A stretch of 64,000 nt of DNA from Bacillota bacterium (GTDB lineage: Bacteria > Bacillota > Clostridia > Lachnospirales > Lachnospiraceae): assembly GCA_023398375.1 (NCBI GenBank), contig JAEWSH010000133.1, positions 62,001-126,000 on the forward strand, written 5' to 3'. A program made the position numbers and the translations under genes. Positions 41,799 to 49,376 of this stretch are shown here, in pieces (positions within the stretch are counted from its first letter, which is position 1; the number at the start of each line of letters is the position of its first letter). The notes beneath the pieces were generated by a model. That model was given only the letters and a program-made list of their open reading frames with translations. It was not told where the DNA came from and searched no databases.

Positions 41799-43079
41799 AT
41801 GATGAGACAAGGAAGTCTGAACACAACTTTTTTAAAAATGACGATTCTTCCCTTATTAGGGCTGGGAGTTATGATTATGCTCTTTAGCTCAGGCACTTTT
41901 AAAAGTTCTATGCAAAGTGAAGTGGAAAGTGGGTTAAAAAATCTCGCTATTGCTGTATTGAATACATATGATGTGGCATATCCGGGAGATTACAGTCTTA
42001 AGGTAAAAGATGAAAACGCAATTGTCATAATGAAAGGCGATTCTGTTATTAGCGGAAATTATGATATCATAGACAGTATTAAAGAAAAAACTGGTATTGA
42101 CATTACCGTTTTTTACGAAGATACAAGAGTACTTACCACAATTATGGATAATGAGGGGAATCGTATTGTGGGAACAGGCGCGCATCCTATGATTATGAAT
42201 GAAGTGTATAAAAGTCAAGAAGAACATTTTTATGACAATGCTGTTGTAAAAGGGGTGAAGTATTTTGCTTATTATGCACCGCTTTACAACAAAGATGGTG
42301 TCTGTGTAGGTATGATTTCGGCAGCAAAACCTGCTGAAAAAGTAAATGGCATGATACAAAAGTCGATTGGCCTTATTGTAGCATTAGCTATTTTAGCAAT
42401 GATTTTGACATGTCTTGCAAGTCTCAGCTTTACAAGAAAGATAATAGAGCTTATTAAAGATATCAATTCTTTTCTGAGCAGTGTATCTTCTGGTAATTTA
42501 ACGTCCCATCTGGATGAAAAAGTATTGTCACGTAAAGATGAATTCGGTGAAATGGGGCGCTCTACTGTTTATATGCAGAAGTCGTTACGTGAGTTGATTG
42601 AGCAGGATGCTTTGACAAAGTTGTATAATCGCAGAAGTGGTGAGATTAGAATTAAAAATGTATACGAGAAGGCAAAAAAGACTGGTCAGCCATTTGTGAT
42701 AGCAATCGGAGACATTGATTTCTTTAAGAAAATAAATGATACATATGGTCATGAAGCAGGTGATGCAGTTTTGAAAAGTGTTGCTCATATTCTAAATAAA
42801 AACATGCATGGAAAGGGTTTTGCAGCCCGGTGGGGTGGAGAAGAATTTCTGATTGTATATGAACGTGCGACATTGAAGATAGCTGTTGAAGGACTGCAAG
42901 ACATATTAAATTATGTTGATGTTTCTGAAGTGGTTTATAATGAACAAAAGATAAAGGCAACCATGACATTTGGGGTCGTTGAGGGAAATTGCAATAAAGA
43001 ATTATACAATCTCTTAAAAGAAGCGGATGATAAACTTTATTATGGGAAAGAAAATGGACGTAATCAGATTATTGAGTAA
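41799..43079 (+). CDS. Membrane diguanylate cyclase (sCache-HAMP-GGDEF)
   Basis: 426 residues. Transmembrane helices near 14-32 and 186-208 flank an extracytoplasmic Cache sensor domain; a HAMP region (210-262) and a GGDEF domain follow. The active loop is RWGGEEFLIV near 343, intact for c-di-GMP synthesis from two GTP. No RxxD inhibitory site is seen at the usual place. ATG follows ATGGAGGATAAAAA. Confidence 0.92.
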   Translation: MMRQGSLNTTFLKMTILPLLGLGVMIMLFSSGTFKSSMQSEVESGLKNLAIAVLNTYDVAYPGDYSLKVKDENAIVIMKGDSVISGNYDIIDSIKEKTGIDITVFYEDTRVLTTIMDNEGNRIVGTGAHPMIMNEVYKSQEEHFYDNAVVKGVKYFAYYAPLYNKDGVCVGMISAAKPAEKVNGMIQKSIGLIVALAILAMILTCLASLSFTRKIIELIKDINSFLSSVSSGNLTSHLDEKVLSRKDEFGEMGRSTVYMQKSLRELIEQDALTKLYNRRSGEIRIKNVYEKAKKTGQPFVIAIGDIDFFKKINDTYGHEAGDAVLKSVAHILNKNMHGKGFAARWGGEEFLIVYERATLKIAVEGLQDILNYVDVSEVVYNEQKIKATMTFGVVEGNCNKELYNLLKEADDKLYYGKENGRNQIIE

Positions 43080-43163
43080 ATGAATACTATTAAGAGTAAA
43101 ATCATAAAATCAAGTATCATATTTTTATATCTTTGTCCGATATAATAAAAAGAAGTATATGCT

Positions 43164-43229
43164 AAGGACAGCACAAGAATCGATGGAACGAAATGCTTCA
43201 TTTTATAGGTGCTGTCTTTGGCTTTTTTT
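43164..43229 (+). terminator. Terminator after the diguanylate cyclase gene
   Basis: AAGGACAGCAC (43164-43174) / GTGCTGTCTTT (43209-43219) with an inner ATGGAA/TTCAT stem, then GGC and seven Ts. Confidence 0.8.
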
Positions 43230-43282
43230 GTGCAGTAAGAGGCCAAGGTAGGCAGTAAACACTGGAGGAAAGGAGGAAATGT

Positions 43283-44314
43283 ATGGAAATATCAGGATTG
43301 CATAATTTTAACGCTTATTTTCAGTATACAGCAAATAATAAAAACCCGGATAGAACTATTGCAAAAACAAATCCCAATGCAATAGATGTAAATCAGACTT
43401 CAAAAATGCCGGTATCCGATCCAACATTCGTCGGTGCTTTATCATTGCAGGACAAGACAGAGATCGCGGATGCCTATCAGGAAGAGTTGGAAAAAGCAGA
43501 AGCAAATAATCCGGAAAAGTATCAGCATATGATCTTAACAAGTAAAGAGGCTGCCGCAAAATCATTTTCACAATTGTTGGAGATTTCTGGAAGCAATGGA
43601 GGTACTGCGACTCATAACGGAGTTGCAATAGGGTTCGATTCGGAAAGAAAGCAAATGAATATTGGAGATACGAGCAATAAAGGAAATGTTATTTCGGTTA
43701 ATCTGTCAAATGGATGGGTTTTGAATTTTAACAGAGATAACATAGATGATGTCTCAAAAATACTGGATTTATTTTCGCCGGAAGATATCAGACGCATTAT
43801 GGAAGCAATCACCATTGACAAAATGGCACAGTCAAAGCAAATAGAAATCGAAGATGCCAAAGCTGCTGTGGCAAGTAAAACAGCAGATACTGCGGCGCAG
43901 TCTGGACAGATATCCGAGGAAACATTGGCTGAAAATCCAGTAAATACAGATGTTTTGACAATGAAAGATACAAAAAAGGATGGCAGCAATACGTCAGCTT
44001 CGAAATCGGCGGGTAAATCTGCTTCAGACTGCACAGATGAATATGAAGAAGAATCGGAAGTAAAGACCGAGATTATAACAAATCCGGATGGAAGCAGAAA
44101 ATTGGTTATTACAACAAAGATTGGAAATACGGTGACGGTAACCAATATAAAGCTGGCACCTGCGGCAGAAGAAAATAAACTACTGAAAAATAAAAGTTCT
44201 GGGGATGAAGAATCAAAAGCTGAACAGCAGACATCCGCATTCCAGGGATCGACTGAATTTCAAAACATGAATGCTTTGCATGCATATGAAGCAAATTTCA
44301 TATATGCATCATAG
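43283..44314 (+). CDS. Hypothetical protein with low-complexity middle
   Basis: 343 residues; no family recognised. No signal peptide or membrane segment. The N-terminal 170 residues look folded and include QEELEKAEANNPEKYQHMIL and VLNFNRDNIDDVSKILDLFS. A Ser/Lys/Asp/Ala-rich region (about 185-255) follows, then a short beta-rich segment (TEIITNPDGSRKLVITTKIG) and a charged tail. The domain with disordered linker resembles structural or flagellar-associated proteins, but no flagellar genes are near. Good ribosome site (GGAGGAAATGT). Confidence 0.65.
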   Translation: MEISGLHNFNAYFQYTANNKNPDRTIAKTNPNAIDVNQTSKMPVSDPTFVGALSLQDKTEIADAYQEELEKAEANNPEKYQHMILTSKEAAAKSFSQLLEISGSNGGTATHNGVAIGFDSERKQMNIGDTSNKGNVISVNLSNGWVLNFNRDNIDDVSKILDLFSPEDIRRIMEAITIDKMAQSKQIEIEDAKAAVASKTADTAAQSGQISEETLAENPVNTDVLTMKDTKKDGSNTSASKSAGKSASDCTDEYEEESEVKTEIITNPDGSRKLVITTKIGNTVTVTNIKLAPAAEENKLLKNKSSGDEESKAEQQTSAFQGSTEFQNMNALHAYEANFIYAS

Positions 44315-44380
44315 AATCAGAGTGTCAATATATCAGTACTATAAATGCTTCAAATTAAGCTATCAGTTTCGTAAAGCGGG

Positions 44381-44409
44381 TTGACAAGCTGGTCAATTAT
44401 CAATATAGT
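44381..44409 (+). promoter_or_regulatory. Promoter of the HAD phosphatase gene
   Basis: TTGACA (44381-44386), 17-base spacer, TATAGT (44404-44409). The -35 is part of an inverted repeat TTGAC-aagctg-GTCAA. Confidence 0.65.
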
Positions 44410-44444
44410 TGAAATATCAAAGACAATGATAAAGAGGTATGTCC

Positions 44445-45251
44445 ATGGTAAGATTGATAATCAGTGATATTGATGGGACATTAGTTCCGGATGGTTCGGA
44501 TCAGATTAATCCGATTATTTTTGAAGTGATTCATGAACTGAGGCAGCATGGAGTACAATTTGTTGCAGCAAGCGGCAGACAATTTGTCAGTATAAAAAAA
44601 TTATTTCAACCTGTAGCGGAGGAAATCTATTATATAACGGATGGCGGCAGCATTATCCGTAATTGTGATGATATCTACAGTAGTGAGGTGATTGATCAGC
44701 AGACTGCTAAGGAGATGGCGGCTGATATTTTGTCCGTTCCGGAATGTGACATGATGCTATGCGGCAAAAAAGGTGTTTATGTATTAGATGCGAAGTCCAG
44801 GATGTCTATGTGGCTTAGAGATTCCTATCATTTTGATGTGATGCAGATTCCTGATCTTCAGATGCCTATTGATGATGACATAGTAAAAGTCTCGCTCTAT
44901 CATGTGAATGATGCAGAAAATAAAGCAAAAGAAGTTTTTATCCCTAAGTGGGAAAATAAATTTCAGATGAGCTGTGCGGGTAAAATGTGGATAGACTGTT
45001 CAAGCAAGTTTGCAAATAAAGGAATCGCACTGCAAAAACTACAAAAAATACTACATGTTACAGAAGAAGAAACAATGGCATTTGGTGATAATCTGAATGA
45101 TATTGAGATGTTGCAGCATGCAGCTTTTAGCATTGCGATAGGAAATGCGAGGGAAGAAGTAAAGAAAGCCGCAAAATATATTGCAGACACTAATATAAAT
45201 GATGGTGTACTAAAGGCAATGCAGAAATTATTGCAGTCTATGGTCTCATAG
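44445..45251 (+). CDS. Cof-type HAD-IIB phosphatase
   Basis: 268 residues from the second ATG (44445), which is 7 bases from AGAGG; the ATG six bases upstream is too close. Motif I DIDGTLVPD, motif II AASGRQF, motif III lysine in SKFANKGIALQ and motif IV FGDNLNDIEML are complete. The IIB cap sits between. These cytoplasmic enzymes dephosphorylate sugar phosphates or flavin and nucleotide phosphates; specificity is not predictable. Confidence 0.92.
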   Translation: MVRLIISDIDGTLVPDGSDQINPIIFEVIHELRQHGVQFVAASGRQFVSIKKLFQPVAEEIYYITDGGSIIRNCDDIYSSEVIDQQTAKEMAADILSVPECDMMLCGKKGVYVLDAKSRMSMWLRDSYHFDVMQIPDLQMPIDDDIVKVSLYHVNDAENKAKEVFIPKWENKFQMSCAGKMWIDCSSKFANKGIALQKLQKILHVTEEETMAFGDNLNDIEMLQHAAFSIAIGNAREEVKKAAKYIADTNINDGVLKAMQKLLQSMVS

Positions 45252-45265
45252 ATAATTATAGTTAG

Positions 45266-45302
45266 AAGAACCGAGGCCATAAATGGCTCCGGTTCTTTTA
45301 AA
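45266..45302 (+). terminator. Terminator after the HAD gene
   Basis: AAGAACCGAGGCCAT / ATGGCTCCGGTTCTT stem (45266-45280 with 45283-45297), one mismatch, then TTTT. Confidence 0.85.
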
Positions 45303-45333
45303 AATTTGTAGGAAAGAATATGTGGAGATGGAT

Positions 45334-45951
45334 ATGAAAATAAAAAAATATACTGCAATCAGACAATTAACAAATAATTCTTTTTTAAATTTGTTTGAAA
45401 TGGATGCACTTACGCATTCGGGGAGGCCGTTTCAATACTATTTTGTATCCAGAAACCCGATGGATAAAATAAAGTTATTTACAAAAACAGAGCAGGCAGA
45501 AGGAATTATTATTTTTCCTATTATGAAGGAAACTCCGGGTATTCTTGTTATGATCAAACAGTATCGGTATCCGTTGGACGACTATCTTTATGAATTGCCG
45601 GCAGGATTGATCGAAGAGGGAGAAGGACCTGATGAGGCGGCAATTCGTGAGATGCAGGAAGAGACAGGACTTACATTTGAAGTCTATAAAGGCGGCAATG
45701 ATTCCATGCGCAGAGCTTTTTATATGGGAGCGGGATTTACAGATGAGAGTAACCAGACAGTGTTCGGCTATGTGAATGGTACGGTGAGTAAAATGTATCA
45801 AGAAGATTCAGAGACAATTCAGGTATGTCTGGTGGATAAGGATGAGGCCAAAAGAATCCTTGCAGAAGAGAAGGTTTCTTTGCGGTGTGCATATTTATTA
45901 CTGCATTTTCTGCATACGGATTCTGATATGCCATTTTCTTTTTTGGATTAA
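45334..45951 (+). CDS. NUDIX hydrolase (ADP-ribose pyrophosphatase-like)
   Basis: 205 residues from the ATG at 45334 after GTGGAGATGG. Complete NUDIX box: GLIEEGEGPDEAAIREMQEE followed by TGL, which coordinates Mg for cleavage of nucleoside diphosphate-X bonds. The preceding YRYPLDDYLYELPAG segment is typical of ADP-ribose/ADP-sugar pyrophosphatases. Cytoplasmic housekeeping enzyme; exact substrate inferred. Confidence 0.88.
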   Translation: MKIKKYTAIRQLTNNSFLNLFEMDALTHSGRPFQYYFVSRNPMDKIKLFTKTEQAEGIIIFPIMKETPGILVMIKQYRYPLDDYLYELPAGLIEEGEGPDEAAIREMQEETGLTFEVYKGGNDSMRRAFYMGAGFTDESNQTVFGYVNGTVSKMYQEDSETIQVCLVDKDEAKRILAEEKVSLRCAYLLLHFLHTDSDMPFSFLD

Positions 45952-45968
45952 ACTTTTAGAAAAAAATA

Positions 45969-46025
45969 TTGACAACTGTATATAACGTGTATATAGTGTA
46001 TATATACGACATATACATAATTAAA
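45969..46025 (+). promoter_or_regulatory. Promoter and repeated TGTATA operator of the YtrA-type operon
   Basis: TTGACA (45969-45974), 17-base spacer, TATAGT (45992-45997). From 45977 to 46015 the DNA repeats TGTATA/TATACA elements, including the palindrome GTATATATAC, in keeping with operators of YtrA-subfamily GntR repressors. Confidence 0.7.
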
Positions 46026-46044
46026 AACAGGAGCCAGGCCAAAG

Positions 46045-46416
46045 ATGGACATAGTGATCAGCAATTCAAACGGCAAACCAATATATGAGCAGATTACGAA
46101 CCAGATCAAAGCAATGATCATGGACGGAACACTGAAGGCAGATGATGCACTGCCTTCAATCAGACTACTTGCAAAAGAACTTCGCATTAGTGTAATTACA
46201 ACAAAACGTGCGTACGAAGAACTTGAGCAGGAGGGATTTATTGTCACACAGCCGGGTAAAGGAAGTTTCGTAGCACAGAGCAATCAGGAATTGATGAAGG
46301 AAGAGCAATTGCGCAGGATAGAAGCAAGTTTACAGCAAGCCGTAGACTGCGCCAAGATAGCTTCCATAGAAGAGAAATATCTGCAAGATATGTTGTATAC
46401 TCTATATCGGGAATAG
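46045..46416 (+). CDS. GntR-family regulator, YtrA subfamily
   Basis: 123 residues, the short form typical of YtrA: a winged helix (KPIYEQITNQIKAMIMDG, LPSIRLLAKELRISVITTKR) and a short dimerising helix instead of a ligand domain. First gene of an operon with an ABC ATPase and permease. In Bacillus such proteins repress their own ABC operon and respond to cell-wall antibiotics. Confidence 0.92.
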   Translation: MDIVISNSNGKPIYEQITNQIKAMIMDGTLKADDALPSIRLLAKELRISVITTKRAYEELEQEGFIVTQPGKGSFVAQSNQELMKEEQLRRIEASLQQAVDCAKIASIEEKYLQDMLYTLYRE

Positions 46417-46426
46417 TGAGGAAATT

Positions 46427-47299
46427 ATGGAAAAAATGAGCGATATTGCAATAGAAATAGAAGGATTGAGTAAGAAATATTCCGAATTTACACTAAAGAA
46501 CATCAATCTAAAAGTGCCAAGAGGATGTATCGTTGGTTTTGTAGGAGAGAATGGTGCAGGTAAAACAACGGTGATCAAATCCATTCTGAATCTAATACAA
46601 AAAGATACCGGAACAATCCGTGTTTTTGGGAAAGATCATATTACTTCGGAAAAAGAAATTAAGGAAAAAATAGGTGTCGTATTTGATGAATCTGGATTTC
46701 ATGATTTTTTAAAACTTCCTGATATCTCTAAAATAATGGGAAAAATCTATCAGAACTGGGACGACAAAAAATTTTATGAGTATTGTAAAAAATTCAATTT
46801 ACCTCGAAAAGAGCCTTTTAAGAATTTTTCAAGGGGCATGAAAATGAAGCTTTCGATTGCGGTGGCTCTATCACATCATGCAGAACTATTGATTTTAGAT
46901 GAGGCAACGAGTGGGCTGGATCCGGTCGTACGGGATGAGATCTTAGATATTTTTCTGGAATTTATTCAGGAAGACAGAAATACAATATTCGTATCTTCCC
47001 ATATTATCAGTGATATGGAAAAGATAGCAGATTATATCGCTTTTATTCATAAAGGAGAGCTTTTATTTTGTAGATCAAAGGATGAATTGCTCTATGAATA
47101 TGGAATCGTCCACTGTACGAAAGAAGAGTATGAAAAGCTTGAGGGTACACATATAGCGGGTATGCGAAGTAATTTATTCGGAGTTGATGTATTGGTTGAT
47201 AACATGGCAGAAGTACATAAGAAAAACCCGTCATTGACAATTGATCATACAAATCTGGAAGAAATCATTTTATATATAGTCAGGGGGGAACAGAAATGA
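46427..47299 (+). CDS. ABC exporter ATP-binding protein
   Basis: 290 residues. Walker A VGENGAGKTT, signature FSRGMKMKL (Ser-Arg-Gly variant common in export ABC-A proteins), Walker B LLILDEATSGLD and the switch region FVSSHIISDMEK. The C-terminal 70 residues are an export-type extension. Overlaps the permease by four bases. Probably exports or removes a peptide antibiotic or lipid with the next gene product. Confidence 0.92.
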   Translation: MEKMSDIAIEIEGLSKKYSEFTLKNINLKVPRGCIVGFVGENGAGKTTVIKSILNLIQKDTGTIRVFGKDHITSEKEIKEKIGVVFDESGFHDFLKLPDISKIMGKIYQNWDDKKFYEYCKKFNLPRKEPFKNFSRGMKMKLSIAVALSHHAELLILDEATSGLDPVVRDEILDIFLEFIQEDRNTIFVSSHIISDMEKIADYIAFIHKGELLFCRSKDELLYEYGIVHCTKEEYEKLEGTHIAGMRSNLFGVDVLVDNMAEVHKKNPSLTIDHTNLEEIILYIVRGEQK

Positions 47300-47931
47300 G
47301 AGGTTTGATCCTGAAAGATATTTTAAATCTCCGAAATTATGCAAAACAACTGCTTCTTGTCATGGGAGTATTTATTGTATACGGTTTTGCATTAAAACAG
47401 CCGGAATTCGTTAACTTTATGTTTCTTATGTATGGAAGTATGGCAGTCCTTACAACAATGGGATATGATGAAAAGGTGGGATGGGATAAGATCGCATTTT
47501 CACTTCCTGTGAGCAGGAAAGATATTGTAAGAGCAAAATATATAGTATGGTTATTACTAAGTACCATTGCCGTATTGATAGCAAGTTTTTTGGGAATTAT
47601 TATGGAATATATGCAGAAAGAGAGCATTGGAGAATATCTGCTGGTTGTTATGACCGTGGAAGCAATTTACCTGATGGCATTTTCGATTATAATTCCGATT
47701 GTTTATAAAATGGGTACGGAAAAAGCGAGATTAGCCATGCTTGCAATATTTATGTTACCTAGTATTGCAATACTATTATTTGTCCAGTTTTATAAAGGAA
47801 AGGCTGATTTTGCAAATGTGGACAACGTAGTTCAATATATTGTTCCGTCTGTCGTGATATTATCAATCATCGTAATTTATATATCGTATCGCATATCCGT
47901 ATCTATCTTGAGAAAAAAAGAATTGGAATAA
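47296..47931 (+). CDS. ABC-2 type permease
   Basis: 211 residues, six hydrophobic segments (about 15-32, 35-50, 85-102, 108-130, 140-158, 172-198). It begins at the ATGA overlap with the ATPase gene, so the two are translationally coupled. It is the membrane half of the YtrA-controlled exporter. Substrate unknown. Confidence 0.88.
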   Translation: MRGLILKDILNLRNYAKQLLLVMGVFIVYGFALKQPEFVNFMFLMYGSMAVLTTMGYDEKVGWDKIAFSLPVSRKDIVRAKYIVWLLLSTIAVLIASFLGIIMEYMQKESIGEYLLVVMTVEAIYLMAFSIIIPIVYKMGTEKARLAMLAIFMLPSIAILLFVQFYKGKADFANVDNVVQYIVPSVVILSIIVIYISYRISVSILRKKELE

Positions 47932-47974
47932 ATAAAATATAATTTGCGCACATAAGATATAAACAAATGCACAC

Positions 47975-48043
47975 AAAAAGCACACATTAAAAAGCGATAA
48001 TGTGTGCTTTTTGTATTGACTTTTTGTGTTCGTTCTTTATAAT
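47975..48043 (+). promoter_or_regulatory. Terminator of the ABC operon and promoter of the lacI gene
   Basis: Perfect 15-bp stem AAAAAGCACACATTA (47975-47989) / TAATGTGTGCTTTTT (47998-48012), then at once TTGACT (48016-48021), 16-base spacer and TATAAT (48038-48043). Confidence 0.85.
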
Positions 48044-48202
48044 ATAAGAGAAAGCGTGAGAAGAAATTCTAAGCAGCAAAAATACTGCTACTACAAATTT
48101 CTAAGTCTTACACAGGAAGAAGCCGCAAGTGCTTTCTTCTCCCTGATTATTTGTGCCGCCTGCAGCGGCATGCTGCGAAGTATGAAAAGGAGATGTAAAC
48201 TA
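48044..48202 (+). other. Structured 5' leader of the lacI gene
   Basis: About 150 transcribed bases before the GTG start hold three hairpins: AGAAATT/AATTTCT with inner GCAG/CTGC (48061-48105), an AGGAAGAAGC/GCTTTCTTCT pair (48115-48142), and TGCCGC/GCGGCA (48152-48168). An open frame runs through it, but the ribosome site AAGGAGA (48187-48193) fixes the start downstream. No known riboswitch recognised. Confidence 0.45.
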
Positions 48203-49219
48203 GTGAAGAAAATAACCATTGGAGATATAGCAAATGAGTTGCATTTATGTCGCAATACGGTTGCAAAAGCATTGAATGACGGACCGGTTGCACATGAAAC
48301 ACGTATAGAAGTCGTAAAAAAAGCGCAGGAAATGGGATATTCGAAACTAAGACCAGAACTTGTTGATGAATTGCTCTGTAAAGCCCAGGAGACAAATAAG
48401 GGTATTATTTTGCTGCTTTTTAATCGGTCAGAATCTCTTTTCTGGAACAAAATTCTAGCTGGGATCAGTGATGAAGTAAATGAAAATAAATACCGTATGC
48501 AGCTTCATATCGTTGATGATGGCGATTGCAGCGGGGAAGAGACTTGTAAGATGATTGCGTCAGATGTGAAAGGAATCGTGCTGTTATGCGGTTTTTCGGA
48601 TCGCTTTGTAGAAGGCATTAGTAAAGCAAATCTGCCAATTACCTTTTTTAATGCAAGTTTAGAAGCGGAAAAATATCTGCGTTTCGGCAATGTGATTATA
48701 CTTGCGGCAAAATACTCGGTAGGAACGTTAGTTGAAAAAGTACTTGCAGAGGGAAAAAGAGAGTTTGGATTCATTGGTTATACAGAAACTTCAGTTAATA
48801 TACAACATAGACTGGACGGGATGCTGGAAACACTTCATAGGCATAACATACCTGTGAACCCGGACTTATTATTTACCAAATACAGAAAAGACTGTTATTT
48901 TAATTACAGTGTGGTGGAAGAGGTCATCCAGGAGATGCCATATATTCCGGAAGTGATCGTATGCGCGAATGACGATATTGCAAAATATGCAGCGACGGCA
49001 TTGATGAAGATAAGTACAGAGGTAGCCATGAAGACGACACTGATCGGATTTGATAACACGATTGAAAGAGACTTTTTCAGACAGGATATTCTGACTGTGG
49101 ATGTGCACAAAGAAGAAGTTGGAAGAAGAATCATAAAGGCTACGATTGATCAGATCGAGCACCCGGAATTGGATCATATGCTGATTACGATCGCTACGTA
49201 TCCTATTCTGAATAAATAG
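48203..49219 (+). CDS. LacI-family transcriptional regulator
   Basis: 338 residues from the GTG at 48203, 9 bases after AAGGAGA. The LacI HTH is ITIGDIANELHLCRNTVAKALN, followed by a periplasmic-binding-protein-like ligand domain (FWNKILAGISDEVN to the C-terminus). First gene before the beta-mannosidase and alpha-galactosidase genes, so it is the likely sugar-responsive regulator of this locus. The spacing between HTH and ligand domain is normal. Confidence 0.9.
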   Translation: MKKITIGDIANELHLCRNTVAKALNDGPVAHETRIEVVKKAQEMGYSKLRPELVDELLCKAQETNKGIILLLFNRSESLFWNKILAGISDEVNENKYRMQLHIVDDGDCSGEETCKMIASDVKGIVLLCGFSDRFVEGISKANLPITFFNASLEAEKYLRFGNVIILAAKYSVGTLVEKVLAEGKREFGFIGYTETSVNIQHRLDGMLETLHRHNIPVNPDLLFTKYRKDCYFNYSVVEEVIQEMPYIPEVIVCANDDIAKYAATALMKISTEVAMKTTLIGFDNTIERDFFRQDILTVDVHKEEVGRRIIKATIDQIEHPELDHMLITIATYPILNK

Positions 49220-49376
49220 ACAGAAAGATTACACACAAAAGGTGAGCACATGTTGAACATAAACGTGTTTCTCATAGTTTAGTGCATGCTCGAAGCATGC
49301 AGGTGGGAATAAGGTTGAATAAAAGTATTCAACCCTTTATTTGTACGCGTCCAAAGGTCGCAGATGGGAGCTAATA
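49220..49376 (+). promoter_or_regulatory. Region upstream of the beta-mannosidase gene
   Basis: 157 bases containing AAACGTGTTT (49261-49270), a symmetrical LacI-type site; a hairpin GCATGC-tcgaa-GCATGC (49284-49300); and GGTTGAATA/TATTCAACC (49313-49334), followed by CTTTATTTG, which could act as an attenuator. No clear promoter. Confidence 0.4.

Noticed and set aside
43612..44145. 177-codon minus-strand frame opposite the unknown protein
   Set aside because: Low-complexity Ser/Val-rich reading typical of an antisense shadow; the plus-strand gene has the ribosome site.
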